The notes below the pieces were generated by a model. The model did no database searches. It saw only the letters and a program-made list of their open reading frames with translations, and had not been told where the DNA came from. 64,000 nucleotides of DNA, taken from the NCBI RefSeq assembly GCF_016802725.1, contig NC_052672.1, positions 14,456,710 through 14,520,709 of the forward strand, given 5' to 3'. Source of the DNA: Solenopsis invicta (Eukaryota > Arthropoda > Insecta > Hymenoptera > Formicidae). Shown in pieces: positions 51,890 through 62,739 of this stretch (the first letter of the stretch is position 1; each line of letters begins with the position of its first letter). A program made the position numbers and the translations under genes.

Positions 51890-51993
51890 AGGCCGAAAAT
51901 CGACGATTGAAAGACGCCCAAGTCAATCGACCGTCAAGCTAAGAAAGACCATCTAAATTAATCGCTATCAGACAGAGGAGTGAAAAAGAAGAT

Positions 51994-52062
51994 ATGATGG
52001 CAGTCGCAGCCGCTCAAAAGAACCGCGAAATGTTCGCCATCAAGAAGTCTTACAGTATTGAG
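51994..52062 (+). CDS. TH (pale, ple): TH coding exon 1 (N-terminus)
   Basis: This exon encodes residues 1-23, including AAAQKNREMFAIKKSYS, and ends in phase 0 at donor GTAAGT (52063-52068). The sequence just upstream is AAGAAGAT, so the start context is purine-rich. The 5' UTR lies upstream; its extent and any further noncoding exon cannot be told from the sequence. Confidence 0.95.
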
Positions 52063-55000
52063 GTAAGTCATATTTTTAAATAATGATTTGATAACTTAAC
52101 TCGATGAAATACAATTCAAATTAAAAAATATTTTTATTTCATTTATATTTATATTAATAAAAAGTTATTAAAAAATATTGCAAAATCTGAGAGAATGTTG
52201 GAAGCGTCAATTCATAAATAAACTTTTATTTAATATAATTTTTAGATAAATACACGCAGATTTCGCAAAAAATTCAATGTTACATAAAAATGTTATATTT
52301 TGATATAAAATACTATTTTATTTTTGTTTGTATATTTATGTTTCTCAATCAAAAAATCGTGTTTGATAAATCTGCCGCTTAAAACTCATATGAGAAAAAT
52401 TTTTATATTTATTATCAAAATGCTATTTCTCTATTCATGCACATGTCAAGAGCAACAGGTTCAATCAAAAAGACCTTGGTAAGCGCGCGAATTCAGCCGT
52501 TCGTTTAAATCACCGATACACGTGTGGAATGTCTCCTAAGACAAAAATGTCATTCTAATTTCTCAACACGCGAATTCCTATATTTCGACAAACGTAGGTT
52601 GCAAAACTTGATCTTGTACATATGCAACAGTACATTATTTATTGAATTACATGAAATTACATGCACTTTGCATCCATTACAGAGGCACGAGTGTCTCACG
52701 ACTGCTACGCCGCACGTTCTGACTTAATTATACGATTTCTGTACATAGCGAGAAGTGTTTGCTTTTGTAGTTAGATTCTCGATATTTTTTTTGGCTAACG
52801 GTACATTTTGAAATGGGTGAAAAAATTGCGTCAGAAAATCGTTTAAAGGTGCATGTGTGTCGGTTCCGCTCTTTCTCAATCTTAATAACCGAAGACCAAC
52901 GCAAGTGAAATTCTCACGTAGGCCCGGCGAAACGGAGAAGAGTCCTCGCGCAGAGAAAGTAAATGCGCTGCGTTATTGTCCTCTTTACGCAATGTTATTG
53001 ACCTTGCCGCAATATTAATGAATATTTAATTGTCGAGGTCACATTCTACATGGGTTTAATTAATTTTTCGAATGCGTATCTTATTTCATAGTAACATAAA
53101 AAAACCGGTTCGGAGCAAATTCTCGATATTTTCGAGGTAGTCACAGTATCTATCCATTATAAGATATACAAACATTTTATTTGAGTTGCGTAAAAATGAT
53201 CGAGGAAGATTAAAGTTTTGACGTCATTCGGTCATTACAAATCTGTTTTCAATAGAGTATTTCTTTTTGTTTCAATTAAGAGAGTCAGAAAATGTTATAA
53301 GAGAGACGCGAAAAAAATGATCCGTTCAACGTTCGGTTCGCTTTGCATGCACACAGTTGCATTAGCTCGAGAAGCGGTTTGTGAGCGGAGCAGCTGATGC
53401 AAGACCTATGACACCTCGCGAGCGCAAAAAATTATATCTGCTGAAGAAGCGTGAGTCCAGTAAGATTACACGAGGAAGTAGCCAATCACGAGTCAGCTGT
53501 TTTCGATAACAGGAAAACGCGGCAGCGGTTGGGAGAAACCCGGCGATTCTCTTGATGGGCCGCGAATTTACTTTTCTGTCATTTGAAACTCGTCGAAAGA
53601 CAAATAGTATCCTTCCTTCTTGCCAAACGTTACGTAAATCGCAAAATCATCTTCGCATCACCCCCTTTCTCTCGCGAATGTTTGCACTTCTACTTGCATA
53701 AAATTGCATTTGCGTATGTTCCACCGTGATTAGTATGATGACAAGCTGGAAGCAAACAATTGTAAACGGTTTTACCTGAGACTTGCGATTATTGATTATC
53801 TTTACGTAGCCATTCTCAAGTACGTAATATTAGCTGGAATCAAGGCGTAACAGTATTTTTTAATAAATACCATACACGTATCCGTCTCTGTCTGTTCTGC
53901 AAATTACAACTCGCGAGAACTCGTCTTTCCTCACGTAATTATATTTTTTTTCCTAAGATCGTACACTAATGGATTTTAATCGATACTTTTTCGAGGTTGC
54001 CGCGTTTTTCTTTCCTTCTTTCCGTCACGTGTATAACGCATCATAGATTACCATAGCAAGGCCAATTCGCGTCCAATAAGTCAGGTGACACCTTATAATC
54101 GGCGCTTTTTAACGAGGTTCACTTTTTTTCTTCATACGCGTATTTATAACGCTGCGAAATTTCGCAACCGTGTAAGAATAACCGGTAAGATCTATGTCTC
54201 ATTTCTCACGTGTGATACCGTACTTATCTCTTTAACCATCGCGTTAAACACACATCGTAATCGCTTCGATCTTTTCGGCTCCTAATGTAACTTTTCTGAA
54301 CGATCGAGATCTATGAATGCAAAAATACTATACGTATTAGCAAGAATAACTTACAAATCGCTATTGGTTCGTGGGTTCGAATAATAACCACAAACTCGTA
54401 CATTTTTTCTAGAATACTGCATTCCTCATTCATAATTCCACGCGATGCTGTGCGTATCACGTTCTATTACAATCAGTAAGAAATTAATATTCCCTGATAA
54501 TGTAATAGGTTTTAAGATTAATACCTAAACGAGTTTGGATTTGGTCTCGCTGCTTTCTTTTTAAGACGATACCCAGACTTCCTCTAAGCGTTGTATGATT
54601 TGTTATTTGCATCCGTCTGTATAAACACGAGAGCACGTGTCTTTGGTGTGACGACTTGGACAATCTTACGCTTTCTCCGCGTATTCTATGGAATCGCTGA
54701 CGTGCGGAGGTACACGTAGCTCACTAATCAAAAGTAAAATTCAAAACTGAAATGAAAAACTAAGAGATAATTCTATGTATTATTACGTAATACACAGATG
54801 TATAATTAGTGTATATATACAATGAAAAAAGTCTAGATCCTTTAAATAATCTTTATTAAATAATCTCTCTTAAATCATTTTTATTAAATCATCTCTTTAA
54901 ATAATCTCTCTGATTAAATAATCTTTAAATCCTACATTTATATATTCTTTCACAGAGAGCATCTGTGCCGGAGCGTCTGGCGATTTCAATTCCGGCGAGT

Positions 55001-57113
55001 AGTGTCTTTTGGTTCCGTTCTAAATGGCAACTCTCGGAAGTAAACGGACACATAGTACATTTAATTATTCCCGATTTAATTATACCGATACAATTGCACT
55101 TGTTTCGAATTACGCGCGTATTAACTTTGATTTTGATTTATTTGACGATTATGACGAGTCTGACTCATTCGAACGGAACCCGTGCATGCACACACACGCC
55201 GGATCTAGATACTGGACCAGATCAAATCTAGAATCGGTTATGCGTGATCGATAGTTATCGCATAAGAAACGGCGATGCGGGGTGAACAGCGAACCAACCT
55301 TGAGTAAATTTCCTATCACGATCGCGTCGCCAATGCGGATACTAATTCAAATTTCGTCATTCCGGGTGTTTAATCAGTTTGAAAAAAAGTTAGCTGAATA
55401 ATTAAGATATCTAAATTGAAATTAATTAATCAATTTGTACATGTCTCAAGTGTTAAGTTTTCTTTTCAATCATAATAAAACCGGTCATGTTTTTTTTTTT
55501 TTCGTAAAAATTCTAATCTGATCAGACCTGAGTTCCGATACAGCGACCGATGATTACGCACACAATTACACAATTACAGGTTGTTTTTCTCAAGCCAAAT
55601 CACCTTGCCCTAGAAGCGTCCGTCCACGCGGCCACTTGCTTAAACTCTACTTATAGAACATTAGAGCAATCGGTGAATTCGTGACAGAATTACCGCGGGC
55701 TTATTTACGATTCTGCAACGAGATCTGATAACACCCTCTCGATATCAAGGCTACCGCTGATCGGTCGTATTAAGCAGGATTATGTCGTCGCCGTTGCAAA
55801 ATCAATCTCCGGCCTCGCGCATGATAATTATGAATATGTTATAAATATAAGAGTGATTGTACAGCGGGTAAGAAAGATAGAAAAAGAGACATGCGAAAGA
55901 GGCCCTGAACGCTGCACCCGTTATTCGCTTCGGAGGTTCTGCACATGCATTCGTTGCAACCGCAACTATCCTTGCGTACGCGTGTTGCATACGTGTTCAT
56001 CTATAACAGCGCTAATAGCGCGATTTGCTATGCTAATTGTTTTGTTTAAACGCCGGCTATTTCGCCCGGACAGCAGTTATTTCTCTTCCAGGGTGAGAAA
56101 ACTCATGTTAATGCGAGATATTTCAATGTATGCAGCGCATTACGTATCTTTGCTGTGCATTCAACTTTGATTGCAGTTTTACGAGCTTCTCGTACGAATT
56201 GGTACTCAAAGACAAATTATTCGTTCAGTGAGGTTCATCGAGATGTACAATTTTTCTTTCGCTCTTAATCGTCCTTTTGTTGCGCTGCATTCGAATTGTT
56301 ATTATCTGTGTACTCTTTTTCCTTCGCATACTAATTTCTAAAAATATTGAAACACAATTTTTGATGGTTTAAAGTTTAAAGAAACAATCCAAGATTTCAA
56401 ACGTAACGAGAGAGGAAATTTGTTGGGACTGAGCTAATCATATGAATAGTAGATTGAATGTTACATATCGTGTGGTAGATAATGTATGCTCAATTTTTTT
56501 ATTGCTATTAATACTTCAATTTTTACTGCCGTTAAAACAAGATTGTAAATAATTATAAATATGATTTTTATAATCGTTGGATAGATAAGTGAAAGAATTA
56601 ATCACGACAGCAAAATCCGCTCGAGTTATTAGGCAGTAGCAGTAACCAGCTAAGTTATGTGAGCGCAATTTTAATGATCAACCTTGGTTATATTATCCCC
56701 GAGATATTACGCTGCATTAATACTGTAATTGCTTGACGTTTGTTACATTAGAAATACATTAGAAATGCTTATTCATATAATACACAAATAGGATAACTTG
56801 AAACTCTATCGATAGAATTACACGGTGCATATCACGGATACATCTGTATCTAAACAATTCGGAGTAAGCATCTCAATTTTAACTATTATTATTACTTGCA
56901 GTTATCATTTAAGTACTTCTTAGCAGCACACTTAAAATAACACATGATTTTTTAAATTGTTAAAATTAATTAAAATTAATTATTTTAAATTAAGACATTA
57001 CTACATGAATTATACAATATTATGTAGTATTTTAAGGATGAAAAGAGCTAATCAGATGTTGAAAAATAAAAGCGTTGCAACGAATATCCGGAGCAAAATC
57101 GCGATCACATGAA

Positions 57114-57166
<53 letters not shown>

Positions 57167-60100
57167 TGTTCATCTACGAATGCTCCGCCATGCAATGGAT
57201 AATTACTCGACTTGCTAACTCGAGGTCGTTTCTTTTGCATCTTCGGCCGTACGTTCGTGTGATTCCACAAGGTCGGAAACAACATTCCTACGGTACCTGT
57301 CGTTCGCTCGATTGGATATTTGCATCATTTATTTGCCGAGTTAGCGTGCGGGGTTTTCATTCTTTTTCCCTCGAACGCGGCCAATCACCATCTTGTACAT
57401 CAGCTGTCTAATCGACGAATATTTACGTATATTCGTCACTTTCGCATTGCACGACAGTCGCAATTCACGTAGATAGCTGTCAACTCCCGACAGCTTTACG
57501 ATAGGAATTAATTAATTCGTGACTTTATCGATGCATTGGGATGAGATTTGTCACGCATTCGTTGTTCCTTCGATGTGTTATCACGTTGTGTCGCAATTTC
57601 CCGACATAGTCATCCATTCCATCGGTAAAGTACTTGGCCCACTTAACGACGCGTGTTGTTAAGGGATTGCTAAACGCTTTCTCTAAACTATGCCAACCGA
57701 TGACTTTGCTGGAAAATGCAACTAGGTCTCCAACGCGGCTACAGCCAGGAATTTGAATGATTGGTGGCGCATACTGGTCTGTTTTCGCCAAGCGAGAACG
57801 CCTGCTTTAATCTTTATATCTCAGAACGTATTTGCCCATTTCCTCATTTGCAAATGAAATTCCAAATATTACTTTTACATGAAAATCTTATGTAATTAAA
57901 GCGACTAAATATCTCAAGTAAAAATTTTTTATTAAATTGCAAAAGAAGGTAAGAAGTATGTATATTAATTAAGGGAGCGCTAAAAAAAGTAAAATTTATC
58001 TTCTTCTAAGAATTGAGCAGTAGTGAAGTTCCTTTCTATCCTTCCGTCGGAATTAATTCATTTCCGATACTTCAACGACAGCAGGACGGAAGTCGCGAAA
58101 ATTCATTTCCGTGACTTTTGCTCGTTTTCCGATTTAAGTGATGCTCGGTCGAACTGGCGGGATTAGATTTCCGTTTCGTCTCACGTCAAAGGTGGCCAGA
58201 CCACGGAAATCGGAACCTAGCTAGTCAAGACGACAGGACATCCGCCCTTTAAAGTTCCAAGTTATAGCTAATTACTTGTGTGCGTCAGCCGTAAAACGTA
58301 TGAATGCAACGAAACGGTGGAATTTAATCGTACAGATATTAGATAATTCTTTAGTACTCTTTAACTTAACTTGTGCTTCTTTATGGACATATATATAAAT
58401 CGCACTTTTTTATTTTTATTTTCAGAACGGGTATCCAGCGCGACGACGTTCTCTCGTAGACGATGCCCGTTTTGAGACGCTGGTCGTCAAACAAACGAAG
58501 CAAAGCGTACTCGAGGAAGCTCGACAACGAGCGAATGGTGAGTCTTGTGAATGTTATTTGGATTGATTGATTGATTTACCTTAATATAATAATATCAATT
58601 ATGTGTATAATATCAATTATCAATATTAAATTACCATCAATATATGTTTGTTGTATAGAAATAAATATTTTTGTTAGATACGCATGATTTTTTATTATAT
58701 AAAAAAAATGAGATTTGTGTGCTTGTATTGTAGAAATATATATACATTTATTACTATCACTAATCTATTTATTATTTAAAAAAAATTTTTTTAATTAAAA
58801 CATCTTTTTGCGAACGCAAGTCGTATGTACAAGCGCATAGCGAAGCAAGAGATGTGCATGTAGATGTTAATGTTGCATGACTTGTTTCTTTGTTATTGGA
58901 TAGACACGAACGCGGATCAGACAATTACTTGTACTCAGGAACAACAGGGTCAGGGAGAGCATTATGTCGACGTTTCATCAAGTGACGACGAGCAGGTGGA
59001 GTCGTTAGTTTGCGCATCGAAGAAGGAAGGTTTGTACATAGATATTGCAAAATTTGTAACGACTTTTAGATAATTGGGGCGTGATATGCATTTAAGACAT
59101 AATTGCAGATTTAATTATCATTGATATCGTGATTTTATTCAACGTAAAATAATACGCCATGTATAATATTTACGATGTTTACTCTTAAATAAATTTAATT
59201 GACGCCTCTCAAATGCATCTGCCGCCAAGTATCTAAGAATGCATAAATGTTGCATATGGCATGAGCACGAAATTTATAAACTTTCAGAAGCGAAAGCGGA
59301 GGCTTCATCGGACAGCGATGGAAAACCGGATGACGATGACGATGATGGTAAGTACGTCTTCTATTCCTCCCGATTATAATTGTCCAATTGTCGCGTCGCG
59401 AAATGTCATGTTGCGCAATAGAAGCGAAACAGGAAGTGGATGATTGCGTGCAAAGAAGATGGGCGCGTGGTGCACGATGAAAGGATAGGGAGGCGAGGGT
59501 AAATGGAGGGTGAAATGATCGCCATTGTCGACAGTCGACCAGGGCGAGGACGCTCGGGCGACACTTGGGGTAAATTACGTCTGCGAGCTATTTCCGTCTT
59601 TTTCCTGCCCGCCTTCGTTCTCCGAAGCCGCTTTGTGCATTTAGAATCGTATTACCGGAGCAGAGCCTTTCTAGAGATTTCACAAGCGACCCTGCGTGGC
59701 CGCAGTAAATGTGTAACACGGTTATTCCTTTTCGCGTTACCTTCCATCTCGCTGGCACGTCCACGCCCGCGACAATGACGGCTACTTTGCCACTTTTCCG
59801 CCATCCCCGCGACCAAGTAGACGGTGCCGTTTCCTACGTGACGGCAAGGCGCTATGCGAAAATGGACTTTGAATTGCCCGATTATTACCGTCCGCGGAAG
59901 TCACTTAGGGTACTCGCAAGAAGTTATGCCCCCAAAAAAATCGTTCCTGAGAAAGTTTTATAGGTTAAATTTGCACTTCTTTTTTATTTTACCACCTTGA
60001 CAAGTTAAAATAAAAAGAATCTTGATTCAAAACGTTCATATTTTCTCAAATGTCAAATTAACATAGAATGACGTCACTCGGTGACAAAATTCTTTTCAAG

Positions 60101-62739
60101 AGAAATCTTTCCAATGATTATTTGATGAATAATTTAAATTCAAATAATTTAAGCTCAAAAAAACTTTTCGGTGTTATTATCAAGTCAAACTAGACAATGA
60201 TCGATTTTCTGCAGATTCCGGACTAACCGAGGAAGAAGTAGTGCTTGCAAAAACTATAGCCGAATCTCCGGATACCGAATACAGCGTGCAAAAAGCGGCG
60301 CTGGTGTTGACATTGAGAGAGGGGATCGGTTCTTTGGGCAGGATCCTAAAGACAATCGAAAATTTCAAGGGCATGATCACCCATGTCGAGTCGCGGCCTT
60401 CTAAGAAGGAAGGCCTGCAGTTCGAGGTCTTGGTCAAGATTGACATGAGCAGACAGAGCTTGCTGCAGTTGATTAGAAATCTACGACAGAGCTCGGCCTT
60501 GGATGGCGTAACTCTGCTCGCCGACAATTCCGTTAGCATCAAAGATCCCTGGTTTCCCCGTCATGCTTCCGACCTCGACAATTGCAACCACCTGATGACC
60601 AAATACGAGCCGGATCTCGACATGAATCACCCGGGTTTCGCTGACAAGGAGTACCGCGCTCGTCGCAAGGTCATTGCCGAAATCGCTTTCGCCTACAAGT
60701 ACGGCGACCCGATACCCAGCATTCCTTACACCGAGACGGAAAACGAAACTTGGTCACGCGTCTTTAACACCGTGCTGGATCTGGTACCGAAACACGCGTG
60801 CATGGAGTACCAGAGGGTTTTCAAGAAATTGCAAGAGGAAAGAATCTTCGAATCTCATCGTATACCGCAGTTACAGGAAGTCAGCGATTTCTTGAAGAAG
60901 AGCACGGGATTCACTCTTCGTCCGGCCGCTGGCCTCTTGACGGCGCGGGACTTCTTGTCCAGCCTTGCCTTCAGGGTATTCCAGAGCACTCAATACGTCC
61001 GCCACATCAACAGCCCGTATCACACTCCCGAACCGTAAGTGCTTCTAATTTTCATTATTTTTCATTTTCTTTAGTTGATTCAAACCTATCGAGACCAAAA
61101 GTATCGAATTTTTTTTTTCAAAGAGCCTGTAACGCAATTCAGGTATTATTCTAAAGGTTGCGCAGTTAAAGATAAAATTTATTACATATACTATTTGCAA
61201 ATAATCTTGTCCAGAAAGTTTTATGATTCGGTTCAAACTAGTAAACAAAAAGTACATACTGTACATAGGACTAGGATATGAGATGAAATATTGTATTGAA
61301 AGCACAAAGTGCTGTATCTTTGCATAAAAATCGGGCATTGTAAAGGTCGCTCTAGCTTCGCATCACAGCTGCCCCTTCATGTCAAACTGCAAGGCAATCG
61401 ATATTGCGTTATGATGGGATGCCTGCACCCCGGTGGTACACAGAGAACGATGATAATAGAATTACCGCGCCTCTCTAAGCTCGTAATGGAACTCTAATTG
61501 GCTTTTAACGACACGATGGCGTTGATAACTCAGTTCCACAGTTGCGAACTCGTTCCTCCGCGTAGCGATCCACGTCATAGTTCCACGATTTCCAAGAACT
61601 GCAGATAGCTTTGCAGATTGTAAGAATGGAAAGGCTTCTTGAGTTCGCGCCATCTGATGACGTATCTTACATAATTTTAGCATATTCAATTTATTTAATG
61701 CGGTTAAAATCCTACTGACGTGAAATTAAGCATTTAAATATTGCAGCGACGACTGCAACGATTTGATTAAGAATCTTCACATCTCTCTCTCCTCTCTAGA
61801 ATGAATAAAGTGATAAACTTAAGCACAAAACGAATAAATAGAACGAATATATTTAAAAATTTCAAGACGAGCACGTGGCATCATTCTTTAAAATTATTCT
61901 ATATTTGTTTGCAGAGATTGCATTCATGAGCTCTTGGGCCACATGCCGCTTCTGGCTGATCCCAGTTTCGCTCAATTTTCGCAAGAAATCGGATTGGCGT
62001 CTCTCGGCGCCTCGGATGAAGAAATTGAGAAATTATCGACCATCTACTGGTTCACGGTTGAATTCGGTCTTTGTAAGGAAGGTCCCGAAGTCAAGGCTTA
62101 CGGTGCTGGCTTGTTGTCAGCCTACGGCGAACTCTTGCACGCACTGAGCGACAAGTGCGAGCATCGAGCTTTCGATCCGACAGTTACCGCTCTCCAGAAG
62201 TATCAAGATCAAGAATACCAGCCGATATATTACGTGGCCGAGAGTTTCGAGGATGCCAAGGAAAAATTCCGTCGCTGGGTAAGTACGAAAATGTTAATTA
62301 TTTCCATCACACGTTCAATTAAGTGGACTTCATCTAATATTAATTCATAAATGTTTTGGGAAAATTTACCAAGACTTTCAATGCTCGCTATGTGTACTTA
62401 TTAATAAACTCAAAAATAATGGAATCAAAAAGTAATTTTCTTTTTTATATTTTGAATTTCTTCAATATTTAAAATTTTTATTTATTGTAAATAAAAAACA
62501 GTAGCTTATTCGCTTCCGCTGTCTGTTATTTCTTTGATGAGCTTAGTCACGAACCTTGGTTTTTCTTGCAGGTGGCTACTATGAGTCGACCATTCGAGGT
62601 CAGGTTCAATCCGCATACGCAACGCGTTGAAGTCCTCGACAGTGTTGATAGACTAGAAGGTCTGATTTCCCAACTCAATACCGAGATGACCCACCTTACG
62701 AATGCCGTCAACAAAATGAAAGCGAGACAATTCGCGTAA
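51994..62739 (+). CDS. TH (pale, ple): Tyrosine 3-monooxygenase (tyrosine hydroxylase), 7 coding exons
   Basis: Iron- and tetrahydrobiopterin-dependent cytosolic enzyme that converts L-tyrosine to L-DOPA, the rate-limiting step to dopamine and to cuticle tanning and melanin precursors. CDS exons: 51994-52062, 58426-58537, 58904-59029, 59288-59347, 60215-61034, 61915-62278, 62572-62739. All introns are GT-AG and the frame runs unbroken for 572 residues, close to the Drosophila long form. Residues 29-32 are RRRS, the PKA-type site (Ser32 in flies, Ser40 in rat). An acidic insert spans about 61-122, an ACT-type regulatory domain about 150-215, and the catalytic domain about 234-530. Iron ligands are His400 and His405 (IHELLGH) and Glu445 (FTVEFGLC), with the same spacing as rat His331/His336/Glu376. 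Residues 542-568 form a leucine heptad tail for tetramerisation. Start: two adjacent ATGs; the first is chosen because the N-terminus MMAVAAAQKNREMF matches insect TH. No lesion is visible. Confidence 0.98.
54841..54930. repeat. Degenerate tandem repeat in TH intron 1
   Basis: Six imperfect copies of a unit like TTAAATAATCTCTTT, 13-18 bases each. The TAAT cores resemble homeodomain sites, though AT-rich repeats produce these easily. Confidence 0.75.
57116..57163. repeat. (GA)n microsatellite in TH intron 1
   Basis: About 24 GA units. GA tracts can bind GAGA-type factors in insects, but no function is shown here. Confidence 0.95.
58426..58537 (+). CDS. TH (pale, ple): TH coding exon 2 (phosphorylation-site exon)
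   Basis: The acceptor is TTTTTATTTTCAG. The exon encodes residues 24-60 plus the first base of codon 61. It carries RRRS at 29-32, the conserved PKA target whose phosphorylation relieves dopamine feedback inhibition in other TH enzymes, and the VVKQTKQSVLEEAR segment typical of insect TH. It ends in phase 1 at donor GTGAGT. Confidence 0.96.
58904..59029 (+). CDS. TH (pale, ple): TH exon 3, probable cassette exon (acidic insert, part 1)
   Basis: The exon is 126 bases, a multiple of three, flanked by phase-1 introns, so skipping keeps the frame. It encodes a Gln/Glu/Asp-rich stretch (residues 61-102) including SSSDDEQVESL. The position matches the region that is alternatively included in Drosophila pale for the epidermal isoform. 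The acceptor is TTGGATAG and the donor GTTTGT; this is a weak donor, which fits regulated use. Confidence 0.88.
59288..59347 (+). CDS. TH (pale, ple): TH exon 4, probable cassette exon (acidic insert, part 2)
   Basis: The exon is 60 bases, phase 1 on both sides, and encodes residues 103-122. It is highly acidic, ending in a run of six Asp codons (the last shared with exon 5 through the split codon). The acceptor is AACTTTCAG and the donor a consensus GTAAGT. Skipping exons 3 and 4 together removes 62 residues and leaves a 510-residue enzyme, about the size of the Drosophila neuronal form. Confidence 0.88.
59348..60214 (+). other. TH intron 4
   Basis: An 867-base intron whose first 600 bases are GC-rich relative to other introns and contain a plus-strand open frame ending at 59963. 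No splice sites place that frame in TH. The last 200 bases are AT-rich and end in TTTTCTGCAG. Confidence 0.75.
60215..61034 (+). CDS. TH (pale, ple): TH exon 5 (ACT domain and first half of catalytic core)
   Basis: This is the largest exon (820 bases, residues 123-395 plus two bases of 396). It carries the ACT-like regulatory domain (LTLREGIGSLGRILKTIE, about 155-171) and the start of the aromatic amino acid hydroxylase core (DPWFPRHASDLDNCNHL; RPAAGLLTARDFL). It ends within the conserved STQYVRH..SPYHTPEP segment at donor GTAAGT. Confidence 0.97.
61035..61914 (+). other. TH intron 5
   Basis: An 880-base intron with GTAAGT and TTTGCAG ends. A short plus-strand open frame (about 61309-61497) appears to be chance. 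Nothing else is visible. Confidence 0.75.
61915..62278 (+). CDS. TH (pale, ple): TH exon 6 (iron-binding active site)
   Basis: The acceptor is TTGTTTGCAG. The exon encodes residues 396-517, with iron ligands His400, His405 and Glu445, and the conserved LGHMPLLADPSFAQFSQEIG and YGAGLLSAYGELLHA segments. It ends in phase 0 after FRRW at donor GTAAGT. Confidence 0.97.
62572..62739 (+). CDS. TH (pale, ple): TH exon 7 (end of catalytic core and tetramerisation tail)
   Basis: The acceptor is TTTTTCTTGCAG. The exon encodes residues 518-572: MSRPFEVRFNPHTQRVEVLDS, then a helical tail with hydrophobic heptad positions (L545, L548, L552, M556, L559, V563, M566) that in this family forms the tetramer coiled coil. 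The stop TAA is at 62737-62739. Confidence 0.96.
   Translation: MATMSRPFEVRFNPHTQRVEVLDSVDRLEGLISQLNTEMTHLTNAVNKMKARQFA

Larger units (their letters stand above)
52063..58425 (+). other. TH intron 1 (6.4 kb)
   Basis: Large first intron, a common place for tissue enhancers. It holds a degenerate TTAAATAATCTCT tandem repeat (54841-54930), a (GA)n tract (57116-57163), a minus-strand open stretch (57525-57791) and mid-GC patches around 53300-54300 and 54960-55350. I see no exon that fits the TH frame here. GTGAGT/GTAAGT sites not followed by a matching acceptor were ignored. Confidence 0.8.

Noticed and set aside
54363..54390. GGTTCG...GGTTCGAATAATAACC, resembling a tRNA T-arm
   Set aside because: No matching acceptor stem, D-arm or anticodon arm upstream.
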